From positions 82,591 through 142,669 of the forward strand of contig QZLH01000137.1 of NCBI GenBank assembly GCA_003833135.1: a stretch of 60,079 bases of DNA, given 5' to 3'. This DNA is from Oehlia diaphana. Its lineage: Eukaryota > Glomeromycota > Glomeromycetes > Glomerales > Glomeraceae. Positions 1-10,959 of this stretch are shown piece by piece; positions within the stretch are counted from its first letter, which is position 1; each line of letters opens with the position of its first letter. The position numbers were made by a program, and so were the translations under genes. The notes under the pieces were generated by a model. The model did no database searches and was not told the DNA's origin. It saw only the letters and a list, made by a program, of their open reading frames with translations.

Positions 1-481
1 TATTCAGATATGATAGAGCCAATCTTAAAGTTTTTTCAGTAAAAATTTCAAATGATTTGGCTAAAAATTGATGGATTTATACATGTAAGGACACCCACAT
101 TTAGGATCGCAAAATTACTTACTTATTCTTATCTGAATCACGAATTAAAAATTTTTATAAATCTGATTTTTTAATATTATTTGTTGATTTAACTTCTATA
201 ATATTATAGTATGTTGTAAATATATATTATTTGTATTTTGTAAATCTTATAAATAGTGATAATTTAATCTTATATTTGAAAATTATGTGATTAAACTATC
301 AATTTGTTTTTCTTTTATTTGGAGACATCTGTTCCTAATACACCTGAAGATTATGTAAAAAATTATACCAGTAAATATAATATAATCTTAGTTATAATCT
401 ATAAATTATTTATTCTCTAATTATTTAAATTATAAATGTGCTTATACACATATATATACTTTATATTTATTTATTTATATA
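1..481. other. AT-rich intergenic DNA
   Basis: No supported gene. The sequence is AT-rich with many short A and T runs. The window probably starts inside a longer intergenic or repeat stretch. Confidence 0.6.
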
Positions 482-721
482 TCTCTTCCTGTCATCATTT
501 ATGAACAGAATCCACAAATTCTTATTATACTGCAAAGAACAACAAGATATCTCACAAACGATTCTATATCTGAATTCAATGAAAATTCAATCAAAGTTTA
601 TGGATTTAAAGAAAAAGCAGTCAAATTACTTCTTTCTAATCGCTTTTTTCTATATCATAAATGGCTTGTCGCCATACTCACAATGTGGACTTTGAGCATA
701 TCCATGAAGCATTATAGTTGA
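482..721 (+). pseudogene. Orphan exon-like open frame, unknown protein
   Basis: An open frame of about 79 codons with no usable ATG ends at TGA 719-721. It reads more like protein than the overlapping frames: mixed charged residues (for example NSIKVYGFKEKAVKLLL) followed by a hydrophobic stretch containing WLVAILTMW that could cross a membrane. No family was recognised. With no start and no clear splice acceptor in front, it is either a last exon or, more likely, a gene fragment. Chance remains possible in DNA this AT-rich. Confidence 0.3.
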
Positions 722-2152
722 TTAGTTGATCTTATAAGGATAAAATGGAGTGAAAAATTTTATAATTCAATACAATATCATTTTTATGTATGAGAAGGAG
801 AAGGAATTGTAAAATACATGAACTAAAGCAATCTATAGGTATATGCGAGAAGTTACTAAACAAATTAAATAAATTAGAAATTTAATAAATTTCTAAAATG
901 AATTTATATTATTTTTTATTTTTAAATAAAATATTTAATCACATGAAAAGACGTATAAAATTCTACATAACGTGATATCATGGAGATGTGATAGCGTAAA
1001 CTAGCTATAGTACCAGTGCGTATTTTGCTAAGCGGTTAAATGTAGATGATTATTTTTTTTCAACTTGAACACGCATATTGATATATTTCATCTGGCAATT
1101 TTAATTATCAGCAACTATAACCTAAAAGTTTCATTGCATCATTTAAGATTCCTTATGGATATACCTTTCCTATTATTATCAGATATGATGTCAGTTTTAA
1201 ATATACAGTAAAGAGTATAAAGTCTTTAATTTGGTTTTTATTAATTTTTAATTAATTTATTTTAACTTGGAGGTTTCATATTAAACATTAATATTTTGCT
1301 CAAAAGTCAATAAATTTTTTCTGACAAATATCATAAGAAAAAATGATTTTTAAGTTAAATATGATATGATATTCAAAGGTAAGATGAGGAAATCATTATA
1401 TATAGTGAGTATGAAGAGATGGTACGCACTGCAGGGTTTAAGATAGGTGGTATCATCTAACATTCCTTAGGATAAAGATTATAAATCATCAGATAAATTA
1501 TGAAAGATAATTTTAATATTAGTGATTACGTAAATATTATTTTTAATCATAATTAATAAAAGTGAATTTTATTAGTATATTCAAGGATCAAGTTAAAGGA
1601 TCAATATTGTTATTAAAATATCAAAAAATAAAGATTATTTCATGTTCATTTACCATTGATGGAAGTATTAATCAAGTACATTTTATTTTACATAATACAT
1701 GTAATAATTTTTTAATCTAATTAGAATTTAAAAAACTAAATATAATAAATAATAAATATAGATATCAATCTAATTTACAAATATATTTTTAAAAAAAAAT
1801 TGTCTCTATCTATACATATATTATTCTGATTTCATAATCTTTGCATATAATAATTTCAATATTCATTAAGAAATAACTATCCAGTAATTTGAACAAGAAA
1901 ATTTATTTAATATAAAAAATATAATTATTCAGTATATTAATAGTATTAATTTAAACAAATTATTAATAATATAAAATTAAAGTAACAAATAAAAAAATGC
2001 ATAAATTATTTAATAATTATTATAATTTAAATTTAATATTATCACAATTTTGTTTTATTTATTATAATTAAATGCAAAAAGATAACAGGAAAAAGTAATT
2101 CTATTATATTTTTTGTTTTAGATTTTTATATAGAAATTATGCTTAATACTAT
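722..2152. other. AT-rich intergenic DNA
   Basis: No gene, RNA or clear repeat was seen. Composition is A/T-dominated with only short open frames. Confidence 0.6.
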
Positions 2153-2160
2153 ATAATGAT

Positions 2161-2719
2161 TACCTGTATCCAGGTTACACACAGGTGGGTAGGTATCAGG
2201 TGGTAATAATTTCCACCGGAGGCAGATAGGTTAACCCATTAGGTCAACCTGGCAGATTACCCGTCAAGTCACCTTTTTAGTCACCTTGTTGTTTATTAAA
2301 TTTTTTATTAATCAATGTAAATCATTTAAAAGTTCGTTTAGTGTTAATTATTAATAAATTAGTAAAATGAGTTAAATTTATCTTATATATCTTCAAAACA
2401 TAATATTCAACTTAAAGTAGTTAGCCAATTGTTATTTGTTAAAAGAAATAGTTTATATTGTAAAGCTTGGAGTCAATAATATTTGAAATATAAGTATATA
2501 ACAAATTTGTCTTTTTTGATCATAATAAAGCTATTATATAACAAAAGAAATCAATACATAATATAAATGTTTTACAAGTTTTAAAATAAAGATTAATTTT
2601 TATATGAATTATGGATAGGTAACGGGTGGGTTGACTGGTTGGGTTGACCCAACTTTCACCCACAGGTCCATCTGCCAGATGACCCAGGTAGAGATTTTTT
2701 TAGATGGGTCCAATCTCTA
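2161..2719. mobile_element. Non-autonomous hAT-like element (559 bp)
   Basis: The segment is bounded by an exact 8-bp direct repeat, ATAATGAT (2153-2160 and 2720-2727), the target-site duplication length of hAT transposons. Its ends are GC-rich islands of about 100 bp (2161-2280 and 2610-2715), while the middle is ordinary AT-rich DNA. The ends contain partly inverted motifs built on CAGGT, GGGTTGACC and GGCAGAT. The right end read inward begins TAGAGATTGGACC. The terminal inverted repeats are imperfect and there is no coding frame, so this would be a decayed MITE-like copy. The superfamily is inferred from the duplication length only. Confidence 0.5.
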
Positions 2720-2727
2720 ATAATGAT

Positions 2728-3461
2728 ACCAAAAACAAAAAAAACAAAAGTTGCAAAAATAATTTTAGTTCTTTTTACTAAAATTAAAAGTTAGTATCAG
2801 ATTGGCAAAAATTACCTTTTTAACCCATTTTATCTAATTAACACTACATAAATCATTGCATTCTACTGACCCTCTTACTATAAAACCTTTAATCAAAAAA
2901 TGTATGTGAACCATCCTTATATATCTAAGATAGTACAAATATTATACTAAAAAAATTCTGTCCTTGAAATACATAGTAAAAATGGAAACAAGGAAGTGTA
3001 ATGCAAGGTAACAAATTATATATTATTAAAAATCATATGACATCAGCAATAATCGCTTTCAGTGATTTATAGCAATTTTATTTTTAAAAATATGTAAGTT
3101 ATTTTAACAAATAATGTTAATTATAAGTAAAAAAATTTACAGAAAAATACTATAAATCATAGTAATAATTATAGTTTAATTAGAAAGTATCTTTTAATTT
3201 CAGCTTAAATTTTTCTTTCATTCTAACGGGAAATGTCCACTAGATATTTCCCATGATAGTACACCAATGCATACTTATTGGGAAGATTGGACAAACCAAG
3301 ATTTGCTAATTTAATATTTTGATGAATTAACATCATAATATTGTAGTGCTATTATCAGATGCAATAAATAACAAATATTAAAATTATAATGTAATAACAA
3401 TATAAAATACAAAATAAGAAAAATAAGAATGTAAAACAAACGAAATTTACCAAATCATCTT
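2728..3461. other. AT-rich intergenic DNA with small hairpin
   Basis: No gene seen. A short inverted repeat lies near 3229-3253 (GGGAAAT and ATATTTCCC), too short to assign a role. Confidence 0.5.
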
Positions 3462-3968
3462 TCTTGACACTAAGAGTACCACCATCAGCGTATTCTAACG
3501 AAGTTTATTTAAAAAAAAAATATTTTAGGTCTGTATATATATATCAAAATATTTAAAAGAATTCCTTATACCTCTTATATAGAGTCCTAATTCTTGAGGT
3601 AGAAATTTCACGTAGAAATTATAATTAACGTCAACATGATCCATGGAAGCTGCGGATTTGTACATACCGTCCCTCAAGATCTAAGTATAGTCATACCTCC
3701 ATATAATCACCTCAAATCTTGACATTAAAAGTACCACCATCAGCGTATTCTAGCGAAGTTTATTTAAAAAAAAATTATTTAGGTCTAAGGTAATTATATT
3801 ATGTGTATATATATATCAAAAATATTTATTATACCTCTTATATACATTAAGAGAACCGCCCATCAGCGTATTCTAACGAAGTTTATTTAAAAAAAAACAA
3901 TATTTTAGGTAATTATATTATGTATATATATCAAAAATATCAAAAATATTTATTATACCTCTTATATT
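3462..3968 (+). repeat. Three degenerate tandem copies of a ~125-bp unit
   Basis: Three copies start near 3462, 3718 and 3846. Each contains CATCAGCGTATTCTA, then CGAAGTTTATTT, an A run, TTTTAGGT, a (TA)n stretch and TATACCTCTTATAT. Between copies 1 and 2 lies an extra ~130 bp containing TATAGTCATACCTCC, similar to the transposon-end motif at 4071. The array sits directly before the PIF1 helicase relic and is probably part of a composite mobile region. Confidence 0.75.
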
Positions 3969-4070
3969 GGCGTAAAATATAACAAGTTCAGCGGAAAATG
4001 CACTTGTTGTCCATACCTCGCTACTTGAGGTGGACAAAGTGTTCTCTTTCTCTCCCTCCGAATCTCTAAG

Positions 4071-4100
4071 TACAGTCAAACCTCCATATAATCACCCAGG
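4071..4100 (+). mobile_element. Pogo/Tc1-like terminal repeat fragment
   Basis: TACAGTCAAACCTCCATATA matches the TACAGTC-type terminal repeat seen repeatedly in this window. A shorter decayed match lies at 3686. No partner end was found, so this is a solo end. Homology between the two PIF1 relics starts just after it, suggesting that it truncates the helicase copy. Confidence 0.45.
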
Positions 4101-4107
4101 TTGGTGT

Positions 4108-4640
4108 TTAGCTTATGCCGATTCCGAAACTGCAAAAGGAATTGAAGCTGAAATATTATTATGCAGAATGCTGGACTTATAAATGAGGTATGGGGACAAT
4201 AACAGATATTTTATATAAAGAGAAGCCCGAGTACACCTCTTTAACTAAAGTTATTTTAGTTTTATTTGACAGTATAACGGTCTAACTCTTAGGAATATAG
4301 AAAGGATTCCGGTTGTGCCTATTGTTCCTATAAGACGTATGTGGGAAAGTAAAACCGGAAGTTGTTCTCACTTGCAATTTCCATTTTCTCTTGCGTGGGC
4401 CATCACAACCTCATAAATCGCAAGGTCTGACTTTACCAAAAGCAGTAATAGACCTTGAGAAGAAGGAATTTACGGCTGACTTATCATTTGTAGCAATTTC
4501 TGTGTTCGTTCTCTTGATGATATTCTTTTCAAACACTTTAGTTTTAACAGACTTGAGCGTATAAAAGGTTGAAAGAGCGAACAGCAGAAGAAACTAGATT
4601 AAGTGGAATACAACAATTAAAATTTTTCTCTTTTTTAATA
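4108..4640 (+). pseudogene. PIF1-like helicase relic, C-terminal part
   Basis: Across shifting frames this encodes the C-terminal half of a PIF1/RecD-type DNA helicase: a piece like ILLCRNAGL (the family's LxxN-GLxNG region), then PLAWAVTAHKSQGLTLPK (family motif V, here with small lesions), then FVAIS and RVRSLDDILF-type residues and LERI near the end. PIF1-like genes are spread in fungi both as host copies and inside Helitrons. Here the frame breaks many times, the helicase core motifs I-III are absent, and a transposon-like end (4071) precedes it. A closely similar, longer relic lies at 32650-33560. Confidence 0.75.
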
Positions 4641-4687
4641 ACCAAATTTTTATCAAATCGCCTAATGCATAACAATAAGAAAAGTAG

Positions 4688-5150
4688 TACAGTCAAAACT
4701 CGTTATAGTGAACCCTCGGTTTCAACTTACAACAATTTTCGTTCAATATAACGAATATTCACAAAAACGAAAGATTTCTTTATAGTGAACCTTATATTAA
4801 TACAATAAAAAGTTTTCTTTTAACAAAGTATTTAATTTTTGATTTTAAAGCTTCCAATTCTGTGTATATTTAGACCAATGAATTATTTATAATTTCTTTA
4901 TCTGATAATAGTTCTATTGGCATTGATCTTGTAAATTTAATTCCTTGTACATATAAAATCAATAATAAAGTGAAATACAATCCTAATTTTTGTGTTTAAA
5001 GTGATTCGTGAACAATATACCAAATGATTTCACGTGATATTCATTAAACGAATATAAATTTATAATATACGTTCTATATAAAATTTTTAAAAGTTTACTA
5101 TATCTAAGTAAGTTTACTATGACGAATAAGAAAATTTACCATAATGAGCA
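4688..5150 (+). mobile_element. Pogo-like MITE relic, one end preserved
   Basis: It begins TACAGTCAAAACTCGTTATA, close to the terminal repeat of the complete MITE at 6558-7048 (TACAGTCAGCCCTCGATATA), and is rich in 'ATAACGAA'-type motifs. The right end is degenerate (TTTACTATGACGAATAAG) and stops where the F-box tandem array begins at 5154. No transposase frame. Confidence 0.5.
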
Positions 5151-5153
5151 TAA

Positions 5154-5622
5154 GAAAGGTATGGCTATCTGAGACAATAAAATCTTAGCCAATCGGACTC
5201 TTGCTGACAATCAGCTGAAAAACTTTGAAATTTTTTTTCCTCGGTAAAATTCTCAAATTTTTGGCGTTCCTTTGTTAGACAACTTCTAAAGCTTTTCACA
5301 AGGACGCAATAATGTAAAGAAGAAATATCATCTTGTAATTCGAGCATAATCAATATAAGAATATCTGCATAAAGTTGAAAATAAATAGTATGAATGGTTA
5401 TTATGTATAAAGGAATAGTATGTATAAACGATTGAATAGAATGAAAAAAATTATAAATGTCAAAACCAACAAAATACATCCATGTTATATATAAAAAAAA
5501 AAGTTCTTATTGTTACCTAATTTAGATGTCTGGTGGTTTGATTAATACAATGATTATTATAGATTTGCTATGTTCCGATTTCCGATTTATATTGGCAAAT
5601 TCCGAGTCAGCCCGTTAGGTGT
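5154..5622 (-). pseudogene. Truncated F-box gene 5' end plus promoter, tandem copy 1
   Basis: On the minus strand this carries only the first part of an F-box gene matching the intact gene at 43423-44853: residues equivalent to ADILLLIMLELQDDPSSLH, followed by a frameshifted remnant. It also carries about 200 bp of 5' flank. The coding part stops at GAAAGGTA, the same point as the next two copies, and the outer flank (...CCGTTAGGT) runs straight into the next copy. It has an extra ~100 bp not found in copy 3. It cannot make a full F-box/LRR protein. Confidence 0.8.
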
Positions 5623-6062
5623 GAAAGGTATGGCTATCTGAGACCGAAAAACTTTGAAATTTTTCCTCAGTAAAATTCTCAAATTTTTGGCGTTCCTTTG
5701 TTAGCCAACTTCCGCTTGCTTTTAAACGCAAGAATGTAAAGAAGAAAGATCATCTTGTAATTCAAGTATAATCAATAAAAGAATATCTGCGCAAAGTTGA
5801 ACCATAGCTATACTGAAAAGAAGAATAAATAGTATGAATGATTATTATGTATAAATGAATAGTATGTATGAACGATTGAAATAGAATGAAAAAAATTATA
5901 AATGTCAAAAACAACAAAATACATATAAAAAAAAGTTCTTATTGTTACCAAATATGTTAAATTTAGATGTCTGGTGGTTTGACTAATACAATGATTATGA
6001 TAAATTTGCTACGTTCCGATTTCCGATTTATATTGGCAAATTCTAAGTCGGCCGTTAGGTGT
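5623..6062 (-). pseudogene. Truncated F-box gene 5' end plus promoter, tandem copy 2
   Basis: Second head-to-tail unit (about 440 bp). It has the same truncation point inside the F-box and the same upstream block ending GCCGTTAGGT. The coding remnant is frameshifted. Compared with the intact gene it keeps the region around the start codon (GTTGAACCATAGC) and the AT-rich leader with repeated ATGAATG/ATGTATA motifs. Confidence 0.8.
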
Positions 6063-6510
6063 GAAAGGTACGGCTATCCGAGACCAGGATCTATTCACAA
6101 GGACGCAAGAATGTAAAGATGAAAGATCATCTTTACATTCGAGCATAATCAATAAAAGAATATCTGCGTAAAGTTGAACCAATAGCTATGATGAAAAGAA
6201 GAATAAATAGTATGAATGATTATTATGTATGAATGAATAGTATGTATAAACGATTGAATAGAATGAAAAAAATTACAAATGTCAAAACCAACAAAATACA
6301 TATTAAAAAAAAAAGTTCTTATTGTCACCAAAATATGTTAATTTAGATGTCTGGTGGTTTGACTAATACAATGATTATGATAGATTTGCTATGTTCCGAT
6401 TTCCGATTTACGTTAGCAAATCTGAGTCGGCCGTTAGGTGTAATTGTATCGGAAATCAAAGCTGTATCAAATCAATTATTAAAATTTTATCATGCATAAA
6501 TCGAAGATTC
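6063..6510 (-). pseudogene. Truncated F-box gene 5' end plus promoter, tandem copy 3
   Basis: Third unit, and the one closest to the intact gene: its coding part (GAAAGGTACGGCTATCCGAG onward) aligns with intact codons for about SHIAVPF back to the start. It is the only unit whose homology runs on beyond GCCGTTAGGT, through TGTAATTGTATC and the ATCAAAGCTGTATCAAATC region, matching DNA upstream of the intact gene at 45100-45190. The array was therefore probably built by tandem duplication of the inner segment of one long duplicated block. Confidence 0.8.
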
Positions 6511-6557
6511 CGACTATGTAATAGATCATAGAAATAGTGTATACCCTATTTAAAAAG

Positions 6558-7048
6558 TACAGTCAGCCCTCGATATAACGAAGTAGGCGTCCGGGCCGAT
6601 CAGGCCATCATTATGAGAAAATTCGTTAATGCTATAACGAATTATTGTATAGCAGAAAATTTTGGTATAATGCAGTAAAATAGAGGAAAATCAAAACATT
6701 TGTAGAACGTGGCAAAGGAAACTTCGAAACATAAGTCATCCATCTTTTGATAAAATGCATTAAAAGTGGTAAATTTCTTATTTGAGAAAAATTCTATAAA
6801 ACCAGCATCAAACTGCCCTTTATATTAAAATTTATCTTGCAAAAATCTTTGTCATTTAAAAAAAAAATTTGTTTTAAAAGAAATTCGTTATAAAAGGGGT
6901 CACTTACATCCGTGAATTTATAAGTTTTTCTTCGTTCAACGTTATACTGCATTTTATTAGGTGTAACAATTTTTCACATGATTAAATGCGTAAGATTCGT
7001 TATATCTTGAAATTCGTTATATCAAAATTCGCTATAGAAAGGGCTGTA
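6558..7048. mobile_element. Pogo/Tc1-like MITE with TA flanks (~490 bp)
   Basis: The left end TACAGTCAGCCCTCGATATA and the right end (inward) TACAGCCCTTTCTATAGCGA form terminal inverted repeats flanked by TA, the target of Tc1/mariner/pogo transposons. Sub-terminal 'ATAACGAA' motifs occur at both sides. There is no transposase frame, so it would have moved with proteins made elsewhere. It interrupts the block duplicated from upstream of the intact F-box gene, so it inserted after that duplication or was lost from the other copy. Confidence 0.75.
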
Positions 7049-7084
7049 CACAATCACATATCAATCATTATACATGAATCGTTT

Positions 7085-7320
7085 AATTATATTATAATAT
7101 ATATTTAGTTTGAAACTTGTGCATTGAATAACTTTTTCATTTTCTTTAATCTCTTTTAAAGACATTTGATTTCAAAAAATATTTGCTTTTTGTGTAATGA
7201 CGTTGATGATCTTTATTCAACACACATCACTTTTTTAATATATTAATAATATCGAGAAAATTGATGATAATATTTTTCATGAAATTATACCTTCTTTATT
7301 ATACTAACAAGTGTAAATTA
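7085..7320. repeat. Segmental duplication of DNA upstream of the intact F-box gene
   Basis: 7085-7175 matches 45295-45370 (ATTTAGTTTGAAACTTGT, TTGAATAACTTTTTCATTTT). 7191-7320 matches 47504-47700 (TGTGTAATGACGTTGATGAT ... CTAACAAGTGTA). In the right-hand locus these two blocks are about 2.1 kb apart, so that locus gained, or this one lost, about 2.1 kb. No gene in the block. Confidence 0.7.
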
Positions 7321-8264
7321 TAGCTCAAGCATCAAAACCGCGTGATTGTTATTCATGTTGCTCTTACTGTTCATACCCAGTGATGAATTCTTATCTAATT
7401 CATATTTTTTCTTTTTTTTTTTTTGATGTAAATATTTGCTTCTAAAATCCTATGTACATATTATTCTATTCATCGAAGTCAGACTTTACTCATATTGATC
7501 TAATGATAAATTTATTTCAAAAAAAAGGAGTTTAAAATAAAAAATACATAAAATTTAAAAAAAATCATTATCGTCATGAGAAAAAAAAAGATGAAGAAAA
7601 TCGGAGAGGAAAGAAAACAGAAAATATAATTAAAAGAAAATTTAATGTAAGCGGGCGGAACACGCCGCAAAATAGTGCCCTTAAAATGCACGCAGAAGCC
7701 TTTTCGTATTCCTCGTGATATTTCGAATCCATTAGACTACAGTATTATAAAAGGTAAAAACCCAAAGTGTGTTGAAAGAACTTCTGAATATTCTAACAAA
7801 AGAAAAAGAAGTCATTGATAGTAAATAATTTTTTTTCACAAATTACCTTGAAGGACCATAGGCGCGAGTTCGAGTTCCGCCCGCCAACATTAGATCTTTT
7901 TTTAATTGTGCCTTCCGGTTTCTTTCTTCTCCGATTTCCTTCGTCTTCCTCCTCCCGATTTTCTTTTCTTGGTGAACGCGACGCCTCGTTCATTCAAGGA
8001 CTAACATTTGATTCTTTGACGGATGATGCATTTATTACAATAAAGCAATCTAAACCGATTCATAATATCGCATTGTTCGTTTCATTTAATTATGATTTAA
8101 ATAATCTTTTTTTTCAAGTATAGTAATAAATATGATGATGTTCCAATTATTCGACCAACAATTAATGACAACATCGGTAATAAGCTTAGCAATTGGTAAG
8201 ATGTTTACATGATCTTGAATTTCACGAAATAAGGCGTGAAACCCATGTGCATTACACTCTTGTT
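7321..8264. other. Intergenic DNA with CT-rich island and 50-bp direct repeat
   Basis: No convincing gene. A GC-richer stretch (7860-7990) is pyrimidine-rich on the plus strand (TTTCTTCTCCGATTTCC, TCGTCTTCCTCCTCCC), as fungal promoters often are; it may be an orphan promoter. The sequence GAAGTCATTGATAGTAAATA at 7809 recurs as GAAGTCATCGATAGTAAATA near 8530, with flanking similarity of about 45-50 bp each, forming a direct repeat around a ~720-bp segment. Confidence 0.45.
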
Positions 8265-8478
8265 CCTATCAGTACTGTCACAGCTTTATTAACATCTCGA
8301 TCAAGTTCAGAAAAGGTAGTTTAATGATCCTTTTCCAAAGAGATATTGTAGTATTCATCACTAATATTATTCTCATTCCCATTTCGAATAGACAAGTTTC
8401 GTAATTTAATCTCCAAGGTTGACATAATAACTTTGGATTCAGTTTCATTGGTTAGTCTGTTGTTCACAAAACTCTTTG
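8265..8478 (-). pseudogene. Eroded coding fragment, unknown protein
   Basis: The minus strand reads protein-like residues such as NNRLTNETESKVIMSTLEIK and NGNENNISDEYYNISLEKDH, then a stop, then TTFSELDRDVNKAV. The polar, acidic composition and the way the frame continues past the stop suggest a decayed exon. No family recognised. No start, stop or splice sites could be fixed. Confidence 0.3.
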
Positions 8479-8786
8479 ATTACGATAGATTTTGTACATT
8501 CGATTAGTTTATGACATTTCAAAAGAAAAGGAAGTCATCGATAGTAAATAATTTTTTATCATAAATTACCTTAGGAGTATACAATTCAGATTCTGTAAAG
8601 TTATAAAATGAATTATCAATATCATTATGTAATTCTTTGGTATATCAGCAGAAATACATGATTGCTGTTACATTTAGATGCATTTCTAGAGGGACGACCA
8701 AGACCTCTATTTATATACAAAATTGCAATGGAGTACATGCATTATGACTCAGCAAAAAATCTTTCGATGATCAGCGTATCAGCGTA

Positions 8787-8957
8787 TGGTGATTTACTGA
8801 ATTAGGACTTTGTTTCGTGTTTTCGTGTTTTGTTGTGAACGTAACTGAAAAGGGTATGATGATTTTGATGATTTACTGAATTAGGATCGTGTTTCGTATT
8901 AAGTGAATCAAAAAATTCTTCACAAAACACGATCCTAATTCAGTAAATCACCATAAT
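8787..8957. repeat. Snap-back inverted repeat with 25-bp perfect arms
   Basis: 8870-8894 (GATTTACTGAATTAGGATCG...) is perfectly complementary to 8925-8949, with a 30-nt loop. A third, direct copy of the arm (TGGTGATTTACTGAATTAGG) lies at 8787-8807. The arms look like a terminal repeat of a small transposon that has partly duplicated and inverted. Confidence 0.7.
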
Positions 8958-10919
8958 ACTTTGTAACACAAATTGCACGACGTGAGGCGTATGCAACTTA
9001 TTTAATAAAAAAAACGGAGTACTAAACATAAAAATAAGATTAATAAAAATTCAATCATAAATTAATAATTATGATCTAGATAGAACAGGATAGAACCGTT
9101 ACCGGGATATCGTAATTGTTGCGCCACTACTATAATGGTGCAATCATCCGGATATCCGAGAAAATAAAATTATCCGATCCAGCCTTTTTTTAATTTCTTG
9201 TTGAATATTCGAATATTCACGCATTGACATTATCATATGGTCGGCTTTTTATTTTTCTCTGAAGCAGAAAAGCCTCTAACAAGGTAAATTCAAGAATTCT
9301 TAGTTGTGAAACAATTTTTCTCCCCAATTTTACTTCGCAATCTCTTTGTATTACAGTATAGATTAAAGAATAACCATTTTCAGCCATAAATCAATAAATA
9401 AACTGGTTGAGAACAATCAAAGCCATAAGGGGATGCTGTGTAATAAACGACGCGTCCCGTAATTGATTGATTTTTAAGTTGATTCTTCTGAGTTGATCCT
9501 GAGTCGAAATAGAATATTCACGGGATGAACCAATGAAAAAAATGGAACAATTTTTTTTTGAAAGACTGATGATATACAGTAAATATTTACTAAAAAAATT
9601 TCTTATCACGTTATCAAATTAAACTTGATAATTTTTATGCCTTTGGGTTATAACTAATTATCCAAGATTTTACACAAATAAAAAAATGGAACGAAAATTT
9701 AGAAAGAGAGCATACCCTGTTATATAAAATAAGACAAATAATCATGTAATCATCATCAATTAAATTCTTTATATATGTTTATTCATTGTTACTGAATTCA
9801 GTTTTTTGTACAATAATTGACAATAAATCGTACTGTACAACAAATGAACTAATAATATGACAGGGTTGACTTGACATTTCCTGAAATAATTCTGACAACA
9901 ATTTATATATTTTACATTTAAGAATTCGATTAATCGATTAACTACGATTTATTTTACAAAGAAGTATTGATATACGAATAATACGATCAATTTAAAGAAA
10001 TTGATAAATTGGTTTGGCACGATTTATTAAAAGTAAATTGACCGATATTAATCAATAATAATTTCTTATTATTAAAGTAAACGTATAATATTAACTAATT
10101 TAGGTTAGAATCGTGTAATTATATGGGAGGAATGTGAAAAATAAATTTTTATTTTGTGAAATGATGATTCGAAAGAGTTTTTTATAATAAATAGTATTAG
10201 TGTGTGCAAGTGTTGTACGGAGTTTTACTACGGGTCTATTTATAATGTAGCAAAATCGGTGCCTATACATGTTTAGAAGTTTAATACTAAACAAGCTTGA
10301 GAGGAAAAACAAATAAACCGATGTATATTTCTGTGATCTAATTTGACACGAGTTTAAATTAAGCTTTTTATAAATTCCTGTTTATAGTGATAAATATAAA
10401 AATAATTTCTCGTTTGATTTAAATTACATAATAAGTTTAAAATAAGATTCCATAAAATAGAATGAAATAAAAAAAAAAAAACTTCCATTTCAGTAAGTGG
10501 TGTTTGTTATTTTGCTGTAAGAACGAAGATCGTGGCCAATCTCAAAGTATTATGAAATAAGACTTTTTTTGTTAACATTCTTTTGTTTAGTTTTGAACGA
10601 AATTGAAATTTAAGTGGAACTAATGATTTTATTTGTCTATTATTTATAAATTCGGAAAAAATATCGAAAATAAAATACAATGAATGATAAATAAATAAGT
10701 TTAATATTATCTAGTATTAAAAAAAAAAATTTGAAAAAATGCTCTATTAATTTAAATAAATTTCAATACCGATTATAATAATAATTGGCGAAGAGTATAA
10801 TTTTGCGAATTGTAACGAAAGAAATTGTTATAGAAATATTACTAATATATTTTTTTTTAACGAACTTCAAATGGAATAATACAGTAATTATAATAGTTTT
10901 AAATATTATATAGCTAAGT
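8958..10919. other. AT-rich intergenic DNA
   Basis: No firm gene. An imperfect palindrome lies near 9099-9163 (CGGGATATC...TTGCGCCA / TGGTGCAA...GGATATCCG). A minus-strand stretch around 9391-9540 reads protein-like (ISTQDQLRRINLKINQLRDA), but its only start is GTG, so it is at best an orphan exon. The last ~50 bp are the 3' flank of the phosphatase gene. Confidence 0.4.
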
Positions 10920-10959
10920 GTAAAATTTATTTACAAAAGTTGAAGAGAAAGAAAATCAT

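Noticed and set aside
7815..8123. Plus-strand 102-codon frame
   Set aside because: It has no ATG start at its open end; the pyrimidine-rich composition explains the long frame and fits a promoter-like tract better.
10100..10312. Minus-strand 70-codon frame
   Set aside because: Starts with TTG; the internal ATG leaves 57 residues of AT-rich composition with no family or splice support.
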